From: Flavobacterium pisciphilum
GTDB lineage: Bacteria > Bacteroidota > Bacteroidia > Flavobacteriales > Flavobacteriaceae
Length of the DNA: 64,000 nt
Direction of reading: 5' to 3'
Assembly: GCF_020905345.1 (NCBI RefSeq)
Contig: NZ_JAJJMO010000001.1
Span: forward strand, 3,658,001-3,722,000
Within the stretch, counting starts at the first letter, position 1, and every line of letters starts with the position of its first letter. A program made the translations under genes and the position numbers. Below, piece after piece: positions 34,045-41,891 of the stretch. The notes beneath the pieces are model-generated. The model searched no databases. It was given only the letters and a program-made list of their open reading frames with translations, and had not been told where the DNA came from.

Positions 34045-34719
34045 ATGAACTACGGTAAAGAATTTAAAAAATTTGCTACAAAGCACCAAGGAGTGAATGC
34101 TATGTATTACGATAAAATCGTAAGTGCAATGACTCCAACTAATATGACTCCATATATTATAGAAGAACGCCAGTTGAATATTTCACAGTTGGACGTTTTT
34201 TCAAGATTAATGATGGATAGAATTATTTTCCTTGGAACAGGAATTGATGATCAAATTGCAAATATCGTTCAAGCGCAATTGTTATTCTTAGAAAGTGCAG
34301 ATGCATCTAAGGATATTCAGATTTATCTAAATTCACCAGGAGGAAGTGTTTATGCAGGATTAGGAATTTATGATACAATGCAATATATCAAGCCAGATGT
34401 AGCTACAATTTGTACAGGTATGGCTGCTTCAATGGGAGCTGTTTTATTATGTGCAGGTGCAGCAGGAAAACGTTCGGCATTACCACATTCAAGAGTAATG
34501 ATTCACCAACCATCTGGAGGAGCACAAGGAGTTGCTACAGATATGGAAATTAACTTACGCGAAATGTTGAAACTGAAAGATGAATTGTATAATATCATTT
34601 CTCATCACTCAGGACAAACTTTCGATAAAGTACATAAAGATAGCGAGCGTGATTATTGGATGATTGCTGATGAAGCTAAAGAATATGGAATGATTGATGA
34701 AGTTTTGAGAAGAGGATAA
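34045..34719 (+). CDS. clpP: ATP-dependent Clp protease proteolytic subunit
   Basis: A 224-residue serine protease with the catalytic Ser129 (GMAASMGAVLL), His154 (RVMIHQPSGG) and the downstream Asp region (KDSERDYWM). The N-terminal about 30 residues are a propeptide-like extension. It forms the tetradecameric barrel that degrades substrates unfolded by ClpX, whose gene follows after 175 nt. The start gives MNYGKEFKKF, a common flavobacterial N-terminus. Confidence 0.96.
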   Translation: MNYGKEFKKFATKHQGVNAMYYDKIVSAMTPTNMTPYIIEERQLNISQLDVFSRLMMDRIIFLGTGIDDQIANIVQAQLLFLESADASKDIQIYLNSPGGSVYAGLGIYDTMQYIKPDVATICTGMAASMGAVLLCAGAAGKRSALPHSRVMIHQPSGGAQGVATDMEINLREMLKLKDELYNIISHHSGQTFDKVHKDSERDYWMIADEAKEYGMIDEVLRRG

Positions 34720-34731
34720 TTTTTTAAGATT

Positions 34732-34881
34732 CAAAGTTGCAAAGGCACTAAGATTCAAAGTGCTTTGCTTTATGAATTTGAAGATGAAAAATTTAGGTTA
34801 AAATAAAATGAAGTTATAGGTTATCTTAGTTCTGAGTTTCCAATATAGGCAACTCAGAACCTTAGAGCCTTTGTAACTTTG
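34732..34881. repeat. Imperfect inverted repeat element between clpP and clpX
   Basis: The outer arms 34732-34756 and 34857-34881 match in inverted orientation at 22 of 25 positions. Inside is a perfect 10-bp inverted repeat (34829-34838 with 34851-34860), and AAGATTCAAAG occurs twice as a direct repeat (34726 and 34750). The right arm ends in TAACTTTG (34874-34881), a -7-like element 13 nt before the clpX ATG, without a TTG at the usual distance. Confidence 0.65.
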
Positions 34882-34894
34882 CAACTAAATATAA

Positions 34895-36127
34895 ATGGCA
34901 AAAGAAGTATTAGAGTGTTCGTTTTGTGGGAGAAAAAAGCCAGAAACCAATTTATTAATTGCTGGTATAAATGCACATATCTGTGATAAGTGTATCGAAC
35001 AAGCACACGGAATTGTTTTAGAAGAATTAAAATCAAGTGGAAACTCAAAACTAGTTGGGGATTTAATATTAAAGAAACCAAAAGAAATTAGAGCGTTCTT
35101 AGATCAATATGTAATTGGACAGGATCAAACTAAAAAAGTAATGTCAGTTGCGGTTTACAATCACTACAAACGTTTAATGCAACAACAGTTGGATGACGAA
35201 GTAGAGATTGAAAAAAGTAACATCATCATGGTTGGACAAACAGGAACAGGAAAAACATTAGTTGCAAAAACTATTGCAAAAATGTTAGACGTTCCATTGG
35301 CAATTGTTGATGCTACAGTTTTAACCGAAGCAGGATATGTTGGAGAAGACGTAGAGAGTATTTTGACACGTTTGCTTCAGGCTGCCGATTATGATGTGGC
35401 TAAAGCCGAAAGAGGAATCGTATTTATTGATGAAATAGATAAAATTGCACGTAAGAGCGATAATCCATCAATAACGCGTGATGTTTCGGGAGAAGGTGTA
35501 CAACAGGCATTATTGAAATTGTTAGAAGGAACAGTTGTAAACGTACCACCAAAAGGAGGACGTAAGCATCCAGATCAAAAATTTGTTGAGGTAAACACAC
35601 AAAATATTTTGTTTATTGCCGGAGGAGCTTTTGATGGAGTAGAGCGTATTATTTCAAAACGTTTAAATCGTCAAGCAGTAGGTTATAGTACATCTAAAAA
35701 TGTGGATAACATCGATAAAGACAATTTATTGCAATACATCATTCCAAAAGATATTAAAGATTTTGGATTGATTCCAGAGATTATTGGTCGTTTACCAGTA
35801 TTGACACATATGGATCCTTTAGATAGAGAAACATTACGTGCAATTCTTACTCAACCTAAAAATGCATTAATCAAACAATATCAAAAATTGTTTTTAATGG
35901 ATGAAGTAGAGTTTACAATTACCGATGAAGCATTAGATTTTATTGTAGACAAAGCACTAGAATATAAATTAGGTGCACGTGGATTGCGTTCATTATGCGA
36001 AGCAATCTTAACAGATGCAATGTATGATTTACCAAGTTCAGATGTTAAGACATTAGAAATTGATAAAGATTACGCTAAAGAAACATTAAATAAAAACTTA
36101 TTGAAACGATTAGAAATCGCTTCTTAG
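34895..36127 (+). CDS. clpX: ATP-dependent Clp protease ATP-binding subunit ClpX
   Basis: A 410-residue AAA+ unfoldase with the N-terminal zinc-binding cysteines Cys8, Cys11, Cys30 and Cys33, Walker A GQTGTGKT at 114-121, the pore loop GYVG at 147-150, Walker B IVFIDEID (about 175-182) and the RKH pore motif. It recognises and unfolds substrates for ClpP. It sits behind a repeat element that may carry its promoter, and a strong terminator follows at 36148-36178. Confidence 0.97.
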   Translation: MAKEVLECSFCGRKKPETNLLIAGINAHICDKCIEQAHGIVLEELKSSGNSKLVGDLILKKPKEIRAFLDQYVIGQDQTKKVMSVAVYNHYKRLMQQQLDDEVEIEKSNIIMVGQTGTGKTLVAKTIAKMLDVPLAIVDATVLTEAGYVGEDVESILTRLLQAADYDVAKAERGIVFIDEIDKIARKSDNPSITRDVSGEGVQQALLKLLEGTVVNVPPKGGRKHPDQKFVEVNTQNILFIAGGAFDGVERIISKRLNRQAVGYSTSKNVDNIDKDNLLQYIIPKDIKDFGLIPEIIGRLPVLTHMDPLDRETLRAILTQPKNALIKQYQKLFLMDEVEFTITDEALDFIVDKALEYKLGARGLRSLCEAILTDAMYDLPSSDVKTLEIDKDYAKETLNKNLLKRLEIAS

Positions 36128-36147
36128 TTTTTTTTAGAATTATATTT

Positions 36148-36178
36148 AAACCTGCTCATTATTTGAGCAGGTTTTTTT
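36148..36178 (+). terminator. Intrinsic terminator after clpX
   Basis: AAACCTGCTCA (36148-36158) pairs perfectly with TGAGCAGGTTT (36164-36174), and the right arm runs into T7. Confidence 0.95.
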
Positions 36179-36231
36179 ATTTTTTATAAAATAACTTTAA
36201 AGCTAAAAAGTAATATTTTATTGATTAAATT

Positions 36232-36260
36232 TTGTTACATGACAAAATTTGTTAAGTTTG
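36232..36260 (+). promoter_or_regulatory. Consensus promoter of the metallopeptidase lipoprotein gene
   Basis: TTG (36232-36234), an 18-nt spacer, TAAGTTTG (36253-36260). The ATG at 36302 lies 41 nt beyond, which rules out a start at 36221. Confidence 0.72.
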
Positions 36261-36301
36261 TAATTTTAAACTTACAATTTAATTCTAAATTTTGGAAGAT
36301 C

Positions 36302-37630
36302 ATGAATAAATTTTTATCAATTCTAGCTTTAATAGGTGTTTTTTCTTTGTTGCTATTAAGTTCATGTGCTACAGAAGATTATATTAATGAAAAGCCGATT
36401 GATCCTACTATTGTAAATCAGGCTAAATATTATTTCGAAAAGAATTCAATTGAATTAAAAAATAATATTTATTTTTTAGGGAATCCAGATTGGCAAAAAG
36501 GGATTTTTGTAAATGATACATTGTTGGTTTTACTTATTTCTGAGGATCCTATTTTTATAAAAGATGTAAATAAGGACATAGAATTTGGATATTTGAAGTC
36601 ATCTCTTGTTATTACAAAGAACAAATATGACAATGGCTTTGATTATAATTTGAAAGTTTCTTTTTATTCTGATATAAATACTTTTATTATAAAACGTTAT
36701 CATTTGTATGATAATAAGAATGTACTAATTTCTGACAATGGAAAAAAGCCAAGAAAAAAAAATAAAAATCAGTCTATAACAAGTAAGACAAGTTGTGTAC
36801 ATTGGGGAACTTTTTTAATTAGAGAAGGTGGACAAGATATATTATTACGTGATTGGTGGGAATGTACTGGGACTGTTGACGATGATGAGCAAGCTCCTCC
36901 AGATGGTGGTGGAAGTGGTGGAGAAGTATTAACAAAAGCTCAACTTATAGAAGATTACATATACGATGCAAAACTTGATCCTTGCCCAAAAGCAATTTTA
37001 GCGCAGTTAAAGAATGCTACGAATTGTGATATAGCTAATATATTGACTAAGTTAGGTGCTAATTCTGTTTATAGTGTTACAATTTCTTCTGGAGATGCAG
37101 GAATGGTACCTGCATTTTCAAAAGCAGTATCACCTAATAATTATGAGATTGTTATGAATAATGAAAGATATACGTCTTCTACTCAATTGTATAAAGCAGC
37201 TAATTTAGTACATGAGTTGGCACATGTTTTTTTTATGAGTTTAGTGGATGATTATAATAGTTCACAAAATCCAAATGTATTTAATGAGTTTCCAGTGCTT
37301 TTTCAGAAGTATGTTGATACAAAATATCCGGGAGGAAAAGAAAATGCTCAACATGAAGAAATGGCTGATAATTATGTAGATGCAATTGGAGCTACTTTGC
37401 AAGAATTTCAAACTGGAGTTGCAGTTCCTTATGGAAAAAAACCGCTTCAAGTTTATGTAGATTTGGCTTGGGGAGGATTAAGAGATGCACCTATTTTTGG
37501 AAAAAAATTTCCAAAAGGATCTGCTGAAAGATTAAGGATAGAAAATAGATTGGCTTCTGAACAAACAGGGAATACTGTTGGTACAGGTACTCCACAACAA
37601 CAAAACACTATAGGTAAACCTTGTAAATAA
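36302..37630 (+). CDS. Lipoprotein with HExxH metallopeptidase-like domain, function unknown
   Basis: A 442-residue lipoprotein (lipobox LSSC, Cys22). An N-terminal beta-rich part (about 30-185) leads to an acidic/Gly-rich linker DDDEQAPPDGGGSGG, then a helical C-terminal domain with HELAH at 304-308 and a downstream HEEMADNY (about 351-358) whose glutamates could be the third zinc ligand, as in gluzincins. Paired cysteines surround the domain. It starts after its own promoter and is followed 6 nt later by a second lipoprotein gene. I do not recognise a characterised family. A secreted peptidase or a toxin-like effector with the next gene as partner are both possible (inference). The starts at 36221 and 36239 lie inside the promoter. 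Confidence 0.75.
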   Translation: MNKFLSILALIGVFSLLLLSSCATEDYINEKPIDPTIVNQAKYYFEKNSIELKNNIYFLGNPDWQKGIFVNDTLLVLLISEDPIFIKDVNKDIEFGYLKSSLVITKNKYDNGFDYNLKVSFYSDINTFIIKRYHLYDNKNVLISDNGKKPRKKNKNQSITSKTSCVHWGTFLIREGGQDILLRDWWECTGTVDDDEQAPPDGGGSGGEVLTKAQLIEDYIYDAKLDPCPKAILAQLKNATNCDIANILTKLGANSVYSVTISSGDAGMVPAFSKAVSPNNYEIVMNNERYTSSTQLYKAANLVHELAHVFFMSLVDDYNSSQNPNVFNEFPVLFQKYVDTKYPGGKENAQHEEMADNYVDAIGATLQEFQTGVAVPYGKKPLQVYVDLAWGGLRDAPIFGKKFPKGSAERLRIENRLASEQTGNTVGTGTPQQQNTIGKPCK

Positions 37631-37636
37631 ACGAAT

Positions 37637-38239
37637 ATGAAAAGGCTTTTATTCATTATTATTGTTTTTCAATTTCTTTTTAGTTGTTCGGTAAATAAAG
37701 ATCAACAGGCACCTATTAATGATTATATATCAAGTTTGAATCTGAAAGAATCAGATAAAATTGTGATTATCCAAGAAAAAATTAATAATAATGTGACGAT
37801 TGATATATTTAAAGGAAAGACATTTTATTATCAAGGGATTAATAAATTTATAAAAGTTGAAGGAGTTGATAAACCTCTATATGATGAAAAATATTGGGAA
37901 AAAATGAAATTGAAATATGAAGATAAATATATTCAAGATTATTGGATTAAAGAAGTTTATTGGACTTTGAAAGATTTCAAACATCAAAATATCATTTTTA
38001 TCAAACATGAAAAATTTGTTGATTTTTTGGAATACGAAAAGGCCAATTTTAATGAAAACTACAGCGTTTTTTCATTTTCTACTCCAATTTATTATAAGCA
38101 TAATAAGTATGCCACTTTTACTATAAAATCAACCACTATCGATCATGAAAACATCGACTCCACTTCGATATTAATTATGATTAAGGTTAAAGGTAAATGG
38201 GTTGTTGTTGAGGAAGTCGGAGATGGTATTTACCGCTAA
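37637..38239 (+). CDS. Small lipoprotein, partner of the metallopeptidase gene, hypothetical
   Basis: A 200-residue lipoprotein (lipobox LFSC, Cys17) that is rich in Lys, Tyr, Ile and Asn and very AT-rich at DNA level. No family is recognised. The body looks like a single alpha/beta domain (DKIVIIQEKINNN..., a TIDHENIDSTSILIMIKVKGKWVVVEE C-terminal strand pair). It starts 6 nt after the metallopeptidase lipoprotein gene, so it is co-expressed and may be its inhibitor, immunity protein or cofactor; this is inference. A bidirectional terminator follows at 38271-38308. Confidence 0.65.
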   Translation: MKRLLFIIIVFQFLFSCSVNKDQQAPINDYISSLNLKESDKIVIIQEKINNNVTIDIFKGKTFYYQGINKFIKVEGVDKPLYDEKYWEKMKLKYEDKYIQDYWIKEVYWTLKDFKHQNIIFIKHEKFVDFLEYEKANFNENYSVFSFSTPIYYKHNKYATFTIKSTTIDHENIDSTSILIMIKVKGKWVVVEEVGDGIYR

Positions 38240-38270
38240 AAATAAACATCATTTTGTTCGGATGATCATA

Positions 38271-38308
38271 AAAAAAATCCCAGTTCTTCTTTACTGGGAT
38301 TTTTTTTT
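38271..38308. terminator. Bidirectional terminator
   Basis: A7 then TCCCAGT (38278-38284), a TCTTCTTT loop, then ACTGGGA and T9. It serves the plus-strand lipoprotein pair and the convergent minus-strand AraC regulator gene, whose stop is at 38307. Confidence 0.92.
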
Positions 38309-39272
38309 ATCTTACTCTAAATTTCTCCCGATATTCAATCGGTTTCATTCCTACCATTTTGAAAAATACTTTTCTAAAAGATTTGGGGTCATTATAACCT
38401 GTTTTTTCGATAATCTCAGATATTGAAAGTTGTGTTTGCTCAAGATATTTCTTAGAACTTTCTACGCGAATGTTTTGCAAATATTCTATAGGTGGAATTC
38501 CAACTACTTGTTTGAATCTTCGAGTCATATTGCGATTACTAGTCGGAATATCTTTAGTAATCTCTTCTAGTTTTTCTATGGTACTGTATTCGTTTTCTAT
38601 TTTGTGCTGCAATTGAGAAACTAGAGAATCATTATGTAAATGATTAGGACGAAAAGTACTAAAGTAACTTTGTTTGTGACGGTTTAAGTCGATAGCAAAT
38701 ATTTTAGCAATTTGAACAGCAATTTCATTTCCACAATACTTTTGAACTAGAAGAATTAGCAAATGAAAAGATGAGGTAGATCCACCACTGGTGTAAAGTG
38801 TACCATCGGCAGTTAAAGTTTCCTCAGGCTTCAAGTTCACTAAAGGAAATGATTGGTTAAAAGCACTACAAGCATCAACATGCGTTGTCGCTAATTTTTC
38901 ATCCAATAGACCAGAAGCACCAAGTAAGAAAGCTCCAGTGCAAAAACTGGCTATTTCTGCTCCAAACAAATGTTGCTTTTTTAACCAAGGAATAAAATTA
39001 CTATTTTTTAAAATCATACCTCTCATGTCATCCGTGGTGAATGCAGGAATTAAAATCAATCCTAATTTTTCTTCAGAAGATTGAATGGAATTAACGTTAT
39101 AATTAAATAATTTTTCTTGCTCTATCTGTTCAGAAGATTGAAAAATAAATATTTCAAAAGGTTTTTGGTCTTCAGAATGCAGTTTATTGGCAGTTTCAAA
39201 AACTTCAAGTATGGCTGCAATACTCAATAATTTATAGTCATGCGGAACGATTAACCCAACTTTTTTGCTCAT
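38307..39272 (-). CDS. GlxA-type AraC family transcriptional regulator
   Basis: A 321-residue regulator with an N-terminal DJ-1/PfpI-like domain (about 3-185; Cys111 in ASFCTGAFLLGASG at the nucleophile-elbow position) and a C-terminal AraC HTH pair (about 220-320; KTGYNDPKSFRKVF and the second helix set). GlxA-type regulators sense small metabolites or stress, usually without amidase activity. It is divergent from the VOC/SRPBCC cluster with 142 nt between them and is the obvious candidate regulator for it. A minus-strand TATTTTTG lies at 39305-39312. Confidence 0.92.
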   Translation of the reverse strand: MSKKVGLIVPHDYKLLSIAAILEVFETANKLHSEDQKPFEIFIFQSSEQIEQEKLFNYNVNSIQSSEEKLGLILIPAFTTDDMRGMILKNSNFIPWLKKQHLFGAEIASFCTGAFLLGASGLLDEKLATTHVDACSAFNQSFPLVNLKPEETLTADGTLYTSGGSTSSFHLLILLVQKYCGNEIAVQIAKIFAIDLNRHKQSYFSTFRPNHLHNDSLVSQLQHKIENEYSTIEKLEEITKDIPTSNRNMTRRFKQVVGIPPIEYLQNIRVESSKKYLEQTQLSISEIIEKTGYNDPKSFRKVFFKMVGMKPIEYREKFRVR

Positions 39273-39414
39273 TATTTCTATGTTTTTAATGAAAATTACC
39301 TGTACAAAAATAGTTTTTTTGTCTTAAATGACCCTAAAAATGACTTTTATTATGGTCTAAAGGCTAGATGATTACTTTAAATTTGCTTTAAATAATTTGT
39401 AAATTTATATAAAA

Positions 39415-39822
39415 ATGAAAACAGAAATTTTCTTAAATCTTCCAGTGAAAGATTTAAAACGTAGTATGGGCTTTTTTACAGAATTGGGATTTACATTCAA
39501 TTTAAATTTCACAGATGATAAAGCAGCTTGCTTAGAAATCGGGGAAAATATTTTTGCAATGCTATTGTTAGAGGAATTTTTTAAAACCTTTACTAAAAAA
39601 CAAATTTGTAATACAGCAACGACAAGCGAAATTTTAATGGCATTATCAGTTGATAGCCGAGAAAAAGTAGATGAAATAATTGCATCAGTAGTAAAAGCTG
39701 GCGGTACCGAATATATGGAAGCTAAGGATTATGGCTGGATGTATCAAAAAGCATTCTTGGATTTGGATGGTCATCATTGGGAGATATTCTTCATGGATGA
39801 AAGTCAGGCTCCAAAAAATTAA
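39415..39822 (+). CDS. VOC family (glyoxalase-like) protein, first copy
   Basis: A 135-residue vicinal-oxygen-chelate protein: two beta-alpha-beta-beta-beta modules, start IFLNLPVKDLKRSMGFFTELGFTFN, end FLDLDGHHWEIFFMD with the terminal metal-ligand Glu position. Members include glyoxalases, fosfomycin-type resistance enzymes and dioxygenases; nothing fixes the substrate. It is first in a plus-strand cluster of five small genes. It is clearly homologous to the gene at 40284, pointing to duplication. A TAAATTTG -7-like element lies at 39378-39385, without a TTG partner. Confidence 0.88.
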   Translation: MKTEIFLNLPVKDLKRSMGFFTELGFTFNLNFTDDKAACLEIGENIFAMLLLEEFFKTFTKKQICNTATTSEILMALSVDSREKVDEIIASVVKAGGTEYMEAKDYGWMYQKAFLDLDGHHWEIFFMDESQAPKN

Positions 39823-39860
39823 AAGACAATTTATAAAGTATAATTTTAAAACGATTCAAT

Positions 39861-40271
39861 ATGATAACAGTTAAGAGTACAGTAAAAGCACCAATAGCTA
39901 AAGTTTGGGAAATGTGGAAAACTCCAGCACATATACAAGAATGGAATAGTGCTTCGCCAGAGTGGCATACTCCATATGCAGAAAATGATTTACAGACAGG
40001 AGGTAAATTCAAATCTACTATGGCAGCTAGAGATGGTAGTATGAGTTTTGATTTTGTAGGAGAATATACTTTGGTGAAAGAAAATGAAGCCATTGAATAT
40101 GTAATTGGAGATGGGAGAAAGGTCGAAATTGTTTTTAGAGAAACTCCAAATGGAGTAGAGGTAATTGAAAGTTTCGATCCAGAGACAGAAAATTCAGAAG
40201 AGATGCAACGTGGTGGATGGCAAGCTATTTTGGATAATTTTAAAAATTATGTTGAAAATAAAACAACTTAA
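39861..40271 (+). CDS. SRPBCC family protein, first copy
   Basis: A 136-residue START/Bet v1-like protein of the AHSA1/polyketide-cyclase group: ITVKSTVKAPIAKVWEMWKTPAHIQEWN at the start, a mid-region of antiparallel strands (GGKFKSTMAARDG, FVGEYTLV) and a C-terminal helix. Such folds bind hydrophobic ligands; catalytic function is not indicated. It lies 38 nt after the first VOC gene and 12 nt before the second. Confidence 0.88.
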   Translation: MITVKSTVKAPIAKVWEMWKTPAHIQEWNSASPEWHTPYAENDLQTGGKFKSTMAARDGSMSFDFVGEYTLVKENEAIEYVIGDGRKVEIVFRETPNGVEVIESFDPETENSEEMQRGGWQAILDNFKNYVENKTT

Positions 40272-40283
40272 AATATCAAAAAA

Positions 40284-40691
40284 ATGGCAAAACAGATATG
40301 GCTCAATCTGCCAGTAAAAGATATAGAAAAATCAAAAGCTTTTTTTTCGAAAATTGGATTTACTTTTAATGAAGATCACGATACACCAAAATCAACTTGT
40401 ATGCTAGTTGGTGAAGGTAAATTTGTAATAATGCTTTTTGAAGAGAATATGTTTGCCGATTTTTCTCAAAATAAATTAACAGATACAAAAACAAGTTCAG
40501 AGATATTAATTTCTATAGATGCCGAAAATAAAGGAGAAGTAGATGCGCTTGCTAAAAAAGTTGAAGAAGCTGGTGGGACCGTTTTTGCTCCTCCTGCCGA
40601 GAGTCAAGGGTGGATGTACGGTTGTGCTTTTGCCGATTTAGATGGACATCGTTGGAATTCTTTATTTATGGACTTTAGTAAATTATCATAA
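40284..40691 (+). CDS. VOC family (glyoxalase-like) protein, second copy
   Basis: A 135-residue VOC protein with the same layout as the first copy: IWLNLPVKDIEKSKAFFSKIGFTFN at the start, the central TSSEILISI segment and the closing FADLDGHRWNSLFMD. The C-terminal metal-ligand position differs (Asn instead of Glu), so metal binding may be altered. It lies 12 nt after the SRPBCC gene and 11 nt before the next, in what looks like a single transcript. Confidence 0.88.
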   Translation: MAKQIWLNLPVKDIEKSKAFFSKIGFTFNEDHDTPKSTCMLVGEGKFVIMLFEENMFADFSQNKLTDTKTSSEILISIDAENKGEVDALAKKVEEAGGTVFAPPAESQGWMYGCAFADLDGHRWNSLFMDFSKLS

Positions 40692-40702
40692 GAAAATAAG
40701 AT

Positions 40703-41146
40703 ATGGAAACATTAAAATTCATCATTAAAATAAAAGCATCACGCGAAACAGTTTGGACTGTTTTATGGGGTGAAGAAACCTATAAACAGTGGACAAATGT
40801 TTTTTGTGAGGGAACTTATGTTGAGACTACTTGGAATGAAGGTGATAAAATCCATTTTTTAAATCCGAATGGAGAAGGAATGAATAGTATCATTGAAAAG
40901 AAAATCTCCAATGAATTCATGGCGTTTAAGCATATAAGTGGGTTGAAAGATTTTAAAGAAATGCCTATTGATGCTGAAACAGAAGAATGGACAGGCGCAA
41001 TGGAAACCTATCGATTAACTGAGGAGAATGGGTTTACAATTCTTGAAGTTAATATTGATACGCTCGAAAAATATATTGATTATTTTAAAACAACCTTCCC
41101 AAATGGATTAGAGGTACTAAAAAAACTCTCAGAAGAAAAATCATAA
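40703..41146 (+). CDS. SRPBCC family protein, second copy
   Basis: A 147-residue SRPBCC/AHSA1-type protein: FIIKIKASRETVWTVLWGEETYKQWTNVF at the start, WNEGDKIHFLNPNGEG, a Thr/Glu-rich middle and a C-terminal helix ending in LEVLKKLSEEKS. It is related to the gene at 39861 by fold and start but diverged. A 37-nt A-rich gap follows before the third VOC gene. Confidence 0.86.
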   Translation: METLKFIIKIKASRETVWTVLWGEETYKQWTNVFCEGTYVETTWNEGDKIHFLNPNGEGMNSIIEKKISNEFMAFKHISGLKDFKEMPIDAETEEWTGAMETYRLTEENGFTILEVNIDTLEKYIDYFKTTFPNGLEVLKKLSEEKS

Positions 41147-41183
41147 TAGCAATTAAACAAAAAACAAATAAACAAAAAATATC

Positions 41184-41612
41184 ATGACAGCAGTAAATCC
41201 CTATTTAATTTTTAATGGAAATTGCGAAGAGGCATTTCTATTTTACAAATCAGTTTTTGGAGGCGAATTTGCATTTATTGGAAAATTCAAAGATATGCCT
41301 GCAGACGAAAATTGCTCTAAAGTGTCAACTGAAGAAGCAGAAAGAATTATGCATGTTAGCTTGCCAATTGGTCAAACCATTTTAATGGGAAGCGATAGTA
41401 CCGAACAATCAGGCGCTGTGAAATTTGGAGGAAATTTTTCGGTTTCAATTAATGTCGAAAGTACAGCAGAAGGAGATAGAATTTTCAACGGACTTTCAGC
41501 TGGAGGAAATCCATTTATGCCAATGGGCAAGACCTTCTGGGGGGCTTATTTCGGAATGTTTACTGATAAGTTTGGAGTAAATTGGATGGTGAACTTTGAT
41601 GAAAATATGTAA
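41184..41612 (+). CDS. VOC family protein, PhnB/3-demethylubiquinone-like
   Basis: A 142-residue VOC protein of the PhnB-like subgroup: NPYLIFNGNCEEAFLFYKSVFGGEF at the start, IMHVSLPIGQTILMGSD in the middle and WGAYFGMFTDKFGVNWMVNFD at the end. It belongs to a different VOC subfamily from the two copies upstream. It is the last gene of the cluster divergent from the GlxA-type regulator; a large hairpin follows at 41653-41720. Confidence 0.9.
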   Translation: MTAVNPYLIFNGNCEEAFLFYKSVFGGEFAFIGKFKDMPADENCSKVSTEEAERIMHVSLPIGQTILMGSDSTEQSGAVKFGGNFSVSINVESTAEGDRIFNGLSAGGNPFMPMGKTFWGAYFGMFTDKFGVNWMVNFDENM

Positions 41613-41652
41613 AGTGCCTAAACAAGATAATTGTGATTAAGCAATTAATATA

Positions 41653-41720
41653 AAGAGATTATTTAAGACAATTTTAGAACATGATAAGCATGTTTTTTCA
41701 GTTGTCTTAAATGATCTCTT
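41653..41720. repeat. Long two-tier hairpin between the VOC cluster and serB
   Basis: The outer arms AAGAGATTATTTAAGACAA (41653-41671) and 41702-41720 are complementary over 19 bp with one G-T pair. A second perfect stem, AACATG (41678-41683) with CATGTT (41689-41694), sits in the loop. No strong T-tract follows. It may end the VOC transcript, form a structured RNA, or be a small repeat element. The rest of 41613-41891 is AT-rich with no gene visible. Confidence 0.7.
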
Positions 41721-41891
41721 CTTATTTGTAGTCTCACAAATTCAGCTTATTTTAAGCAATAGAAATAAAGAGTAAATTATTTAATTAAATCACATTGATT
41801 TGTGTTTTTTCTTTACAAGAAAACAAAGCATAAGTTTTTTTATCAACAATAGATTGCCGATTTTTGTCACTTCTAAAACAATAAAGATAAA

